Assembly (NCBI GenBank): GCA_030613605.1
Contig: JAUWLO010000014.1
Coordinates: 1-18,562, forward strand
Length of the DNA stretch: 18,562 nt
Source: Gammaproteobacteria bacterium
GTDB lineage: Bacteria; Pseudomonadota; Gammaproteobacteria; SZUA-152
Direction: 5' to 3'
Shown here: positions 1 to 6,702 of the stretch, piece after piece
Layout of the letters: every line of letters begins with the position of its first letter
How positions within the stretch are numbered: the first letter of the stretch is position 1
Made by a program: the position numbers and the translations under genes
The notes under the pieces: generated by a model
What the model saw: only the letters and a program-made list of their open reading frames with translations
Told to the model about the DNA's origin: nothing
The model's database searches: none

Positions 1-84
1 ACTGGCGAGTATTTTCCAGCCCCAGAAAGTTATACCTAAACCGGCAAGTAAGACGGTTCCTAATATGACTGAGTAGAGGTTCAA
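1..84 (-). CDS. Possible membrane protein, N-terminal fragment
   Basis: On the minus strand, downstream of glnD, a TTG at 84-82 opens a frame that runs off the left edge after 28 codons. The peptide starts MNLYSVILGTVLLAGLG and continues with ITFWGWKILAS. It is a single strongly hydrophobic stretch that looks like a signal anchor or first transmembrane helix. An AGAGAAAG stretch lies about 4-6 nt upstream of the TTG and could serve as a weak ribosome binding site. The gap to the glnD stop is about 33 bp, so it could be the next gene of a map-glnD operon. I do not recognise the family; in Pseudomonas the gene after glnD is dapC, which this does not resemble. Another minus-strand frame is also open across this stretch but has no ATG, GTG or TTG start near its beginning. 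Only 84 bases are visible, so the call is tentative. Confidence 0.35.
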   Translation of the reverse strand, partial: MNLYSVILGTVLLAGLGITFWGWKILAS

Positions 85-117
85 TGGCTTTCTCTAGTTG
101 GCGCGTGTCTGAATGGT

Positions 118-2766
118 TTATTCATCTAACAGATTAGTGATGGTTTCTTTCAGGCAGGTCTGTATTTCTTTGTTTAATGGTTGGTCATTATTGTCTGTGA
201 CAAAGAAAATATCTTCCGCCCGCTCACCAAATGTGGCAATTTTAGCATTTTGCAATAGTACTTTGCATTCTATTAGTCCTGTTGATATTCGCGCCAATAA
301 CCCTGGCCTGTCGCCAGTAATCACTTCCATTTCAGTACGGTTATTGTTTGCATCCTCTCGAAAAATAATTTTAGTTTTTATCGGGAAGTGTTTTAGCTGT
401 CGAGTTAGATTTTGGCTCAGGCTTGATGGTTCTTCAGGATTGGTTAATCGTTTTTTAAGTGTATTAGTGATCTCATCTTGTTGTCCTGGCTCGGTGATAG
501 TTTTCCCATCACGATCGAGCACAAGAAAAGTATCAAGTGCATAACCATCATTTGTCGTGATAATCCTTGCGTCGATAATATCTAGCCCGAGTTTTTCCAG
601 TGTTGCGGTGATAATAGCGAATAAATAATCAACATCTTTCATATAAACAAATATTTCTGTGCCGCCTCTATGGGTTTCACCCCTGAGAAGAATAAGTGGT
701 TCATTCTTATCACTGTGATGAATGATTGCCTGCGTATGCCACGCAACTTCGTCTGCTGAATATCGTAAAAAATAATCATTACCCAGTCGATTCCATTGAT
801 GTTTTGTTTTTTGTGAATCCAGGTTGCTGTCTTTGAGGATATTGACAGCTTTTTTTTGTGTATTTGATACAAGTTCTTCCTGGTCGATGGGGTTATTCAG
901 TCCATATCTAAGTGCGCGTTTTGTTGTATGATAAAGTTCTGCTAGCAGAGAATCTTTCCACGAGTTCCACAGGCTTGGGCTGGTGGCGCGGATATCGGCT
1001 ACGGTTAATAAGTAAATAAAGCTCAGGCGCTCCTGATTGCCGACCAGTTTTGCGAAGTCAGCAATCACTTCAGGGTCGCTAATATCTTTTCGTTGGGCAG
1101 TGGTGGACATAATCAGGTGGTTTTCTACCAGCCACTTTACGATATCAGTATCATGTTCATTTATGTCATGCTCACGACAAAATTCGACTGCATCCACTGC
1201 GCCTAAGGTGGAATGATTTCCGCCGCGACCTTTTCCGATGTCATGAAAAAAGCCAGCTATGGTTAATATTTCCTGTTTCTTTATGGTTTTAATGATACGG
1301 CTACATAATGGGAATTCATCAGAAAATTCGGGAACCGTGAAGCGACGCAGATTCCGCACAACAAACATGGTGTGTTCGTCCACAGTGTAGACGTGAAATA
1401 AATCATGCTGCATTTGGCCAACAATGTTTTCAAAAACGGGCAGGTAGGCTGCAAGCACCCCATACCGGTTCATTCGCCTCAATTCGTGAGTAAGCCCGGT
1501 TCCCTGTCGAAATAGATCGATAAATAATTCATGACAATATGGATCATGCCGAAATTTATCATCGATCAAATGGCGGCCATTGCGAATCAGGCGAATGGTG
1601 TTTGCGCTTATTCCACGCAGCTCTGGATTCCTGGCCATGACGACAAAGACTTCCAGTAGGGCTGATGGGGTTTGTGTAAAAATGTCTTTATGTTTTGCTT
1701 CCAGGATTCCGTGGCGAGACTGAAAACGTTCATTTATGTTATTGGGTTCAATATTATCATTTGCATAGAGTATTTTTTCTTCAAATATTGATAAAAGCAT
1801 TTCATTGAGACGAGACAGTTCCATGACTGTTCGGTAGTAGTCTTTCATGAATTGTTCTACGGCGAGTTTGTGTTCCTGGTCCTGGTAACCAAATTGTGTG
1901 GCTATGGCGCGCTGGTGATCAAATAACAAACGGTCTTCACGCCGATTAGTGAGGATGTGTAATGCGAAACGAACTTTCCAGAGAAAATTTTGTGCTTCAA
2001 TAAGTTCTTTGTACTCATTTTCGGTAAGAAAGTCATGGCCAACCAACTCGTGCAAGGTTTCTGCGCCAAAATGTCGTTTTGCCACCCAGCCAATGACCTG
2101 AAGGTCACGCAGACCCCCTGGGTTTTCTTTTATATTAGGTTCCAGGTTGTAGGCAGTATCATTAAAACGTTTATGTCGTGCGACTTGTTCTTCGCGTTTG
2201 GCGCGAAAAAAATCGAGACCAGGCCAAACATGTTCTGGGCTCACAGCCTCTTTCATTTTATTAAAAAGAGTTTCGGGGCCAGTGAGCTGGCGTGCCTCCA
2301 TCAGGTTGGTGGCGATGGTGATGTCTGCTTCAGCCTGTTCTGTGCAATCATCTAGGGTGCGAACACTATGGCCGACTTCCAATCCCATATCCCATAGGAA
2401 TAGTAAAAATTGCTCAATGTTTTCTGCGTGACGTTGCGTGTCTTTATCGGTATTGGTAAGAATAAGTAGATCAATATCAGAAGCAGGGTGTAATTCGCCA
2501 CGGCCGTATCCTCCGACAGCGATCAGCGCGATATCGGATTCGTTGTTATTAAAAAGACGACACCAGGCGCGGACCAATAGTTGATCCATCATTGCTGCTC
2601 TTTCTGCGACGAGGATCTCTACGGCTATTCCATGTTCAAACCGGGTTTTGATGGCTTCACTGGCAGATTTTAGTTGTGCACGAAAAACCGATAAGGGGGT
2701 ATCGCTATCGGCAACGTTACAATCAAAGTCCTGCCAGTTGATGCTGGGCTCACTCGCTTGGGGCAT
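118..2766 (-). CDS. glnD: Bifunctional [protein-PII] uridylyltransferase/uridylyl-removing enzyme GlnD
   Basis: GlnD senses glutamine and uridylylates or deuridylylates the PII signalling proteins, and so controls glutamine synthetase and nitrogen-regulated transcription from the cytoplasm. The 882-residue product is close to the E. coli length (about 890). The nucleotidyltransferase motif GGYGRGELHPASDID lies at residues 85-99, with metal-binding Asp97 and Asp99. The family block around YNLEPNIKENPGGLRDLQ lies at 206-223. An HD hydrolase domain (uridylyl removal) carries FFHDIGKGRGGNH at 506-518, with His508-Asp509. Two C-terminal ACT domains (roughly 702-780 and 812-882) should bind glutamine; the second contains the GDRPGLLARIS stretch. 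The ATG has an AGGA ribosome binding site about 8 nt upstream. It lies 65 bp downstream of map on the same strand, so cotranscription is likely, although a perfect TATAAT in the gap suggests an additional promoter. Confidence 0.97.
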   Translation of the reverse strand: MPQASEPSINWQDFDCNVADSDTPLSVFRAQLKSASEAIKTRFEHGIAVEILVAERAAMMDQLLVRAWCRLFNNNESDIALIAVGGYGRGELHPASDIDLLILTNTDKDTQRHAENIEQFLLFLWDMGLEVGHSVRTLDDCTEQAEADITIATNLMEARQLTGPETLFNKMKEAVSPEHVWPGLDFFRAKREEQVARHKRFNDTAYNLEPNIKENPGGLRDLQVIGWVAKRHFGAETLHELVGHDFLTENEYKELIEAQNFLWKVRFALHILTNRREDRLLFDHQRAIATQFGYQDQEHKLAVEQFMKDYYRTVMELSRLNEMLLSIFEEKILYANDNIEPNNINERFQSRHGILEAKHKDIFTQTPSALLEVFVVMARNPELRGISANTIRLIRNGRHLIDDKFRHDPYCHELFIDLFRQGTGLTHELRRMNRYGVLAAYLPVFENIVGQMQHDLFHVYTVDEHTMFVVRNLRRFTVPEFSDEFPLCSRIIKTIKKQEILTIAGFFHDIGKGRGGNHSTLGAVDAVEFCREHDINEHDTDIVKWLVENHLIMSTTAQRKDISDPEVIADFAKLVGNQERLSFIYLLTVADIRATSPSLWNSWKDSLLAELYHTTKRALRYGLNNPIDQEELVSNTQKKAVNILKDSNLDSQKTKHQWNRLGNDYFLRYSADEVAWHTQAIIHHSDKNEPLILLRGETHRGGTEIFVYMKDVDYLFAIITATLEKLGLDIIDARIITTNDGYALDTFLVLDRDGKTITEPGQQDEITNTLKKRLTNPEEPSSLSQNLTRQLKHFPIKTKIIFREDANNNRTEMEVITGDRPGLLARISTGLIECKVLLQNAKIATFGERAEDIFFVTDNNDQPLNKEIQTCLKETITNLLDE

Positions 2767-2789
2767 TAAAAAATCCTGGATTGAATTAG

Positions 2790-2795
2790 ATTATA
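2790..2795 (-). promoter_or_regulatory. Candidate -10 element in front of glnD
   Basis: Read on the minus strand, the map-glnD gap contains a perfect TATAAT at 2795-2790, about 24 bp upstream of the glnD ATG. No good -35 hexamer sits at the usual 16-18 bp distance. That position is instead occupied by the inverted repeat at 2805-2821. It may be an activator-dependent or weak internal promoter for glnD, or a chance AT-rich match. Confidence 0.35.
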
Positions 2796-2804
2796 TGTTT
2801 CGGG

Positions 2805-2821
2805 AAGACAATGGTTGTCTT
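2805..2821. repeat. Perfect inverted repeat between map and glnD
   Basis: AAGACAA and TTGTCTT form perfect 7-bp arms around a TGG centre. The repeat begins about 10 bp beyond the map stop codon and sits about 9 bp upstream of the TATAAT preceding glnD. No T-run follows on either strand, so it does not look like an intrinsic terminator. Its position over the would-be -35 region fits an operator or a short RNA hairpin between the two genes. No known regulator was recognised. Confidence 0.5.
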
Positions 2822-2831
2822 GTGGAAACTG

Positions 2832-3599
2832 CTATAACTCATCGCCTGGCAGTTTGGTCAATACTTCGTGTCCATCGTCAGTAACAAGAATGGTGTGTTC
2901 CCATTGGGCAGAAAGACTGCGATCTTTGGTCACTACCGTCCAGCGATCTTTAAGCAGTTTAACCTGACGCTTGCCCGCGTTAATCATGGGCTCAATTGTG
3001 AAGATCATGCCAGGCTCTAAAATAATGCCAGTGCCAGCTTCACCGTAATGCAGTACCTGGGGTTCTTCGTGGAAGGTGGTGCCGATGCCATGGCCACAGT
3101 ATTCCCGCACTACCGAACAGTTTTTGGCTTCGGCGTATTTCTGGATGGCATGACCAATATCACCTAGGTGGAGCCCGGGTTTGACCATTTCGATGCCAAT
3201 TTTCATGCATTCATGGCTGATATCGCAAACTCGCCTGGCGAGGACAGAAGGTTCGCCAACAAAAAACATTTTACTGGTGTCACCGTGATAGCCATCTTTG
3301 ATAACGGTGACATCGATATTGATGATATCGCCTTTTTTGAGCTTTTTATCGCTGGGTATGCCATGGCAAACCTGGTGATTCACCGAGGTACAAATGGACC
3401 TGGGAAATCCATGGTAATTGAGTGGCGCCGGGATGGCCTGCTGGACGTTGACGGTGTAGGCGTGACAGATGTCGTTAAGCTCATCAGTGGTGACGCCGGG
3501 CTTAATGTAGGGCGCGATCATTTTGAGTTGCTCAGCGGCCAGGTGGCCCGCGACCCGCATTTTCTCAATATCTTCAGCTGTTTTGATGATTATGCTCAT
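2832..3599 (-). CDS. map: Type I methionine aminopeptidase
   Basis: Map removes the initiator methionine from nascent proteins with small second residues. It is a cytoplasmic metalloenzyme acting at the ribosome exit. The 255-residue product is a complete type I enzyme without N-terminal extension. The five metal ligands are visible: Asp96 (in NIDVTVIKDG), Asp107 (in GDTSKMF), His170 (in EYCGHGIGTTFHEEP), Glu203 (in FTIEPM) and Glu234 (in SAQWEHTI). The substrate-contacting His79 lies in VCHGIP. The ATG at 3599 gives the family start MSIIIKTAEDIEKMRVAG; the ribosome binding site upstream is weak. It diverges from rpsB across 358 bp and precedes glnD, the same arrangement as in pseudomonads. 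Confidence 0.98.
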   Translation of the reverse strand: MSIIIKTAEDIEKMRVAGHLAAEQLKMIAPYIKPGVTTDELNDICHAYTVNVQQAIPAPLNYHGFPRSICTSVNHQVCHGIPSDKKLKKGDIINIDVTVIKDGYHGDTSKMFFVGEPSVLARRVCDISHECMKIGIEMVKPGLHLGDIGHAIQKYAEAKNCSVVREYCGHGIGTTFHEEPQVLHYGEAGTGIILEPGMIFTIEPMINAGKRQVKLLKDRWTVVTKDRSLSAQWEHTILVTDDGHEVLTKLPGDEL

Positions 3600-3722
3600 T
3601 ATTGGTTTTTGACTCTGTTTTGTCTGATATTCAATTTAATATTGCTGCCGGAGCCTGAAATCCGCCACAGGGCAATTTTGGCTCAATCCAGGCCTGTTTT
3701 ACGTCAAAATCGGCGCTTCTGA

Positions 3723-3751
3723 TTGTTGTAAATGGCTGCGTATGGTATAAA
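3723..3751 (+). promoter_or_regulatory. rpsB promoter with extended -10 and GC-rich discriminator
   Basis: TTGTTG at 3723-3728 and TATAAA at 3746-3751 are separated by exactly 17 bp, and a TGG directly before the -10 (3743-3745) makes it an extended -10. The eight bases after the -10, GCCCGCGC, form a GC-rich discriminator. Discriminators of this kind are typical of ppGpp/DksA-controlled rRNA and ribosomal-protein promoters. Transcription would start near 3758-3760, leaving a leader of about 200 nt. The rest of the divergent region towards map (3600-3722) must hold the map promoter, but I found no convincing hexamer pair there. Confidence 0.75.
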
Positions 3752-3757
3752 GCCCGC

Positions 3758-3957
3758 GCTACTAACGCAACAAGCAGTGCAACGAGAAATCGTCTGCGTA
3801 ATAGCATTAACCGGGGCAATGGTTTAGTGCCATTTGACCCCATAATCCGCACACGTATCGGCACATATATCTGGGTGCCCTGGCCTGGTCCAAAGCGACT
3901 AATCCGGGGTTGATGTATGGGATACGTGGAGGTCTAACCCATAAATAGGAGTTTATT
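3758..3957 (+). promoter_or_regulatory. Structured rpsB 5' leader, probable S2 autoregulatory region
   Basis: About 200 nt separate the predicted start site from the rpsB ATG, which is long for an untranslated leader. Visible helices are GGGG (3813-3816) with CCCC (3838-3841), continued by AATGG (3818-3822) with CCATT (3830-3834); GGCAC with GTGCC starting near 3860; and GGGTT (3907-3911) with AACCC (3936-3940), enclosing GTAT-GGG-ATAC (3915-3925). The last helix ends seven bases before the ribosome binding site AGGAG (3947-3951). In E. coli and other gammaproteobacteria S2 represses translation of rpsB-tsf through a conserved leader. That this leader does the same is inference from position and folding potential. 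Confidence 0.55.
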
Positions 3958-4887
3958 ATGCCTCAAGTGACCATGCGTCAAATGTTGGAGGCGGGCGTTC
4001 ATTTTGGACACCAGGCCCGTTTCTGGAACCCCAAGATGGCTCCGTACATCTTCGGCGAACGAAACAAAATCCATATTATTAATCTGGAAACAACCCTTCC
4101 GATGTATACCGATGCTACCAATTTCCTGGGGAAATTAGCATCTGGCAAGGGCAAAGTTCTTTTTGTTGGCACCAAGCGTGCTGCGAGAGATAGTGTTAAA
4201 GAGCATGCCGAACGCGTTGGTATGCCTTATGTGAATCACCGCTGGTTAGGTGGCATGCTGACCAACTTCCAGACTGTTAAACGGTCCATCAAGCGCCTGA
4301 AAGAACTGGAAGCTATGGCGGAAGACGGTAGTTTTACCAAATTGAATAAAAAAGAAGGGCTGATGCTGACGCGTGAGCAGGAAAAACTGGAACGTAGCCT
4401 GGGTGGAATCAAGGATATGAACGGTTTACCTGATGCTGTATTTATTATCGATGTGGGTCACGAGAAAATCGCAGTTGCCGAGGCTCGGAAATTAAACATA
4501 CCTATCATTGGTATCGTCGATACCAATACCAACCCCGACGGAATTGATTATGTTATTCCAGGTAATGACGATGCAATGCGCGCTATTCAGTTATATGTGC
4601 GTGGCGCAGCAGACTCCATCGTAGAAAGTCGCGCCGCGGCCTTACAATCAACAGAAGCCAAGGCCGATGCTTTTGTTGAGGTTGATGAAAACAGCGATGA
4701 AGAAACCGATGCTAAAAAGGCTGTAGTTAAGAAAGCTACAATTAAAAAAGCCACAGTGAAAAAGGCAACAGTTAAAAAAGCTGCTACTAAAAAGGCAAAA
4801 GATGATGCGTCTGACAAAGAAGAAACGGTCGTAGAAAAACCTGCTGCCGAGGAAGCTTCTGCTGAAACAGAAAAGGCAGCCGAGTAA
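3958..4887 (+). CDS. rpsB: 30S ribosomal protein S2 with long charged C-terminal tail
   Basis: S2 is a late-assembling small-subunit protein at the head-body junction of the 30S, needed to bring in S1. The start MPQVTMRQMLEAGVHFGHQ and the block from about residue 158 (PDAVFIIDVGHEKIAVAEAR) through TNPDGIDYVIPGNDDA are diagnostic. The product is 309 residues against about 241 in E. coli. The conserved core ends near residue 232. The extra ~75 residues are an acidic linker (EVDENSDEETDA, 241-252), six KKAxx-type repeats (253-281) and an Ala/Glu-rich end. A clear AGGAG lies 6 nt before the ATG. It heads the transcript with tsf and probably pyrH, under the promoter and leader described upstream. 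The tail is in frame with no sign of frameshift and ends in a TAA followed by the intergenic hairpin. Confidence 0.98.
   Translation: MPQVTMRQMLEAGVHFGHQARFWNPKMAPYIFGERNKIHIINLETTLPMYTDATNFLGKLASGKGKVLFVGTKRAARDSVKEHAERVGMPYVNHRWLGGMLTNFQTVKRSIKRLKELEAMAEDGSFTKLNKKEGLMLTREQEKLERSLGGIKDMNGLPDAVFIIDVGHEKIAVAEARKLNIPIIGIVDTNTNPDGIDYVIPGNDDAMRAIQLYVRGAADSIVESRAAALQSTEAKADAFVEVDENSDEETDAKKAVVKKATIKKATVKKATVKKAATKKAKDDASDKEETVVEKPAAEEASAETEKAAE
4714..4797 (+). repeat. Degenerate 15-bp coding repeats (KKAxx) in rpsB tail
   Basis: Six tandem units encode KKAVV, KKATI, KKATV, KKATV, KKAAT and a final KKA-K. The DNA units differ at many synonymous sites: Lys as AAA or AAG, and Ala as GCT, GCC or GCA. 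The repeat therefore looks old and kept at protein level rather than a fresh slippage expansion. Confidence 0.85.
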
Positions 4888-4897
4888 ATCTGACCTA

Positions 4898-4933
4898 TAG
4901 CCCAGATTGTAGATTCGTCTGCAGTCTGGGCTA
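4898..4933 (+). terminator. rpsB-tsf intergenic hairpin (attenuator or processing site)
   Basis: Eleven bases after the rpsB stop, outer arms TAGCCCAGA (4898-4906) and TCTGGGCTA (4925-4933) pair perfectly. Inner arms TTGTAGA (4907-4913) and TCTGCAG (4918-4924) continue the stem with two G-U pairs. The total is 16 bp closed by a TTCG tetraloop. The following bases are CAAAAAATTTTG, so there is only a short T-run and termination should be partial at most. It probably tunes the S2 to EF-Ts ratio by attenuation, RNA processing or mRNA end protection. The tsf ribosome binding site begins 11 nt beyond the stem. Confidence 0.75.
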
Positions 4934-4944
4934 CAAAAAATTTT

Positions 4945-4949
4945 GAGGA
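4945..4949 (+). promoter_or_regulatory. tsf ribosome binding site
   Basis: GAGGA lies 8 nt before the ATG at 4958. This decides the start in favour of that ATG over an in-frame TTG at 4943, which would itself overlap this site. Confidence 0.85.
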
Positions 4950-4957
4950 ATAAAGTA

Positions 4958-5836
4958 ATGGCTATAACAGCTGGATTGGTGAAAGAGCTGCGTGAGCGCA
5001 CGGGCGCAGGCATGATGGAATGCAAAAAAGCATTAGTAGAAACAGATGGTGATATAGAAGCAGCGATCGATCTTATGCGTAAAAGTGGTGCGGCAAAGGC
5101 AGATAAAAAATCAGGCCGAACGGCGGCGGAAGGTTTGATCGTGTTTAAAAGCAGTGATGACTGCAAAAATACAGTGATGGTAGAAATAAACTGTGAAACT
5201 GATTTTGTCACTAAGAGCGATGATTTCCTCAATTTTTCATCTGCTGTAGTGAAGGCTGCGCTGGATCAAAAGCCTGCTGATTTAGATGCTTTGTTAGCAA
5301 CATCACTTGATGGTGGTGAAAATATTGCTGATGCCACTAAAACGTTGATTGCTAAATTGGGCGAGAATATGAACGTACGCCGATTTGTAAGCAGAACCAC
5401 AGATGGCGTGTTAGGTAATTATCTGCATGGTGGTCGTATTGGTGTATTGGTGGAACTTAAAGGCGGTGACGAAGCATTGGCAAAAGACATTGCCCTGCAT
5501 GTGGCTGCCAGGAACCCTAATTGTGTGAGCGAAGATGAAGTTCCTGCTGAATTGATCGCAAGGGAAAAAGAAATATTTTCAGCCCAGGCAGCAGAAAGTG
5601 GTAAACCACCAGAGATTGTTGAAAAAATGGTTGGTGGTCGAATTAAAAAATTCCTGAAAGAAATCACTTTGTTGAACCAGCCTTTTGTTAAAAACCCGGA
5701 TCAAACTGTTGGGCAATTAGTCGAGGCTGCCGGAGCAACAGTGGTTGGATTTGATCGCCTTGAAGTTGGCGAAGGCATTGAAAAGAAAGTTGAGAATTTT
5801 GCCGAAGAAGTTATGGCGCAAGCACAGGGTAGTTAG
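4958..5836 (+). CDS. tsf: Elongation factor Ts
   Basis: EF-Ts is the guanine nucleotide exchange factor that regenerates EF-Tu-GTP during translation. From the ATG the product is 292 residues (E. coli 283) and begins MAITAGLVKELRERTGAGMM, with ECKKALVE at 21-28: the typical UBA-like N-terminal domain. The TDFV motif at 81-84, which contacts the EF-Tu nucleotide pocket, is intact in CETDFVTKSDDF. The two-lobed core includes ENMNVRRFV near 136-144. The C-terminal module contains LLNQPFVKNPDQTVGQLV near 238-255. It follows rpsB after a 70-bp gap carrying the strong hairpin, the conserved rpsB-tsf arrangement. Confidence 0.98.
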   Translation: MAITAGLVKELRERTGAGMMECKKALVETDGDIEAAIDLMRKSGAAKADKKSGRTAAEGLIVFKSSDDCKNTVMVEINCETDFVTKSDDFLNFSSAVVKAALDQKPADLDALLATSLDGGENIADATKTLIAKLGENMNVRRFVSRTTDGVLGNYLHGGRIGVLVELKGGDEALAKDIALHVAARNPNCVSEDEVPAELIAREKEIFSAQAAESGKPPEIVEKMVGGRIKKFLKEITLLNQPFVKNPDQTVGQLVEAAGATVVGFDRLEVGEGIEKKVENFAEEVMAQAQGS

Positions 5837-5880
5837 TAACTGATATCTCATTAGTAATTAAACCAGCACAAAGGCATGAA

Positions 5881-6606
5881 ATGACAGGTGATGCTTCAAA
5901 GGCGGTATACAAACGAATCCTGCTGAAGATTAGCGGGGAAGCTTTGATGGGAGACACCGACTTCGGTATCGATCCTGCCGTTATGAATCGTACATCGCTG
6001 GAAATAAAAGAGTTGGTAGATGCTGGTGTTGAAGTGGCTCTGGTAATTGGCGGCGGTAATATTTTCCGCGGCATTAGTCTTGCTGCGGAAGGCATGAATC
6101 GCACAACGGGCGATTACATGGGTATGCTGGCAACTGTTATCAATGCGTTATCTATGCAGGATGCGTTGGAACGTAACAATGTGGATGTCAGAGTGCTTTC
6201 CGCAATTCCAATCGATCCTGTTTGTGAGCCATATATTCAGCGCCGTGCAGTCAGGCATCTGGAAAAGGGTCGCGTGGTTATTTTTGCTGCCGGAACGGGT
6301 AGCCCGTTTTTTACTACCGATTCAGCCGCCAGTTTGCGTGGCATTGAAATTGATGCAGATCTCGTGCTTAAAGCTACCAAGGTCGATGGTGTGTATTCCT
6401 CTGACCCAATGGTCGACAAGGATGCTGTTCGTTACACAGAGCTTGGTTATGATGAAGTGTTGAGCAAAAAACTTGGCGTTATGGATGCCACAGCAATTGC
6501 ATTGTGTCGAGATCAATCAATGCCGGTGCGCGTTTTCAATATGAATAAAAAAGGCGCATTGATGAGAATAATTCAGGGAGAAGATGAAGGCACTCTCGTT
6601 AAATAA
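5881..6606 (+). CDS. pyrH: UMP kinase
   Basis: PyrH phosphorylates UMP to UDP, the committed step to UTP and CTP. It is a cytoplasmic hexameric enzyme of the amino-acid-kinase fold, unrelated to eukaryotic UMP kinases. The 241-residue product equals the E. coli length. Visible motifs are LLKISGEALMG (14-24, phosphate-binding lysine and glycine), VIGGGNIFRG (55-64), GTGSPFFTTDSAA (138-150, UMP and catalytic region) and KATKVDGVYSSDP (164-176). AAAGG lies 6 nt before the ATG; a nearby ATG at 5876 is out of frame and stops at once. It lies 44 bp after tsf and probably shares its transcript. Confidence 0.98.
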   Translation: MTGDASKAVYKRILLKISGEALMGDTDFGIDPAVMNRTSLEIKELVDAGVEVALVIGGGNIFRGISLAAEGMNRTTGDYMGMLATVINALSMQDALERNNVDVRVLSAIPIDPVCEPYIQRRAVRHLEKGRVVIFAAGTGSPFFTTDSAASLRGIEIDADLVLKATKVDGVYSSDPMVDKDAVRYTELGYDEVLSKKLGVMDATAIALCRDQSMPVRVFNMNKKGALMRIIQGEDEGTLVK

Positions 6607-6653
6607 AGCCTGATAGTGCGAACGGTTGTTCTGCAAGTGGCTGTATAAACTTG

Positions 6654-6682
6654 TTGCTTGTTTTGAGTTACGAACATAATAA
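6654..6682 (+). promoter_or_regulatory. Candidate frr promoter
   Basis: In the 96-bp pyrH-frr gap, TTGCTT (6654-6659) and TAATAA (6677-6682) are 17 bp apart. An overlapping alternative is TTGTTG (6651-6656) with CATAAT (6675-6680), 18 bp apart. A separate promoter for frr would fit its independent control in E. coli. The hexamers are only fair matches in AT-rich DNA. Confidence 0.35.
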
Positions 6683-6702
6683 AAATACGGAATGGAATAA
6701 CC

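Noticed and set aside
3168..3722. Plus-strand 184-codon open frame across map and the divergent region
   Set aside because: It is antisense to a complete Map with all metal ligands, and shows no convincing ribosome binding site or recognisable protein.
3913..3948. Eleven-codon ORF in the rpsB leader overlapping the ribosome binding site
   Set aside because: Its only SD-like GGGG is 3 nt from the ATG and is paired in the predicted helix. It is more likely chance than a leader peptide.
4648..5232. Long minus-strand open frame (194 codons) across the rpsB tail, the intergenic hairpin and tsf, with a Phe/Ser-rich product
   Set aside because: It lies antisense to two certain genes. Its composition simply mirrors the Lys/Ala/Glu repeats, and it has no family features.
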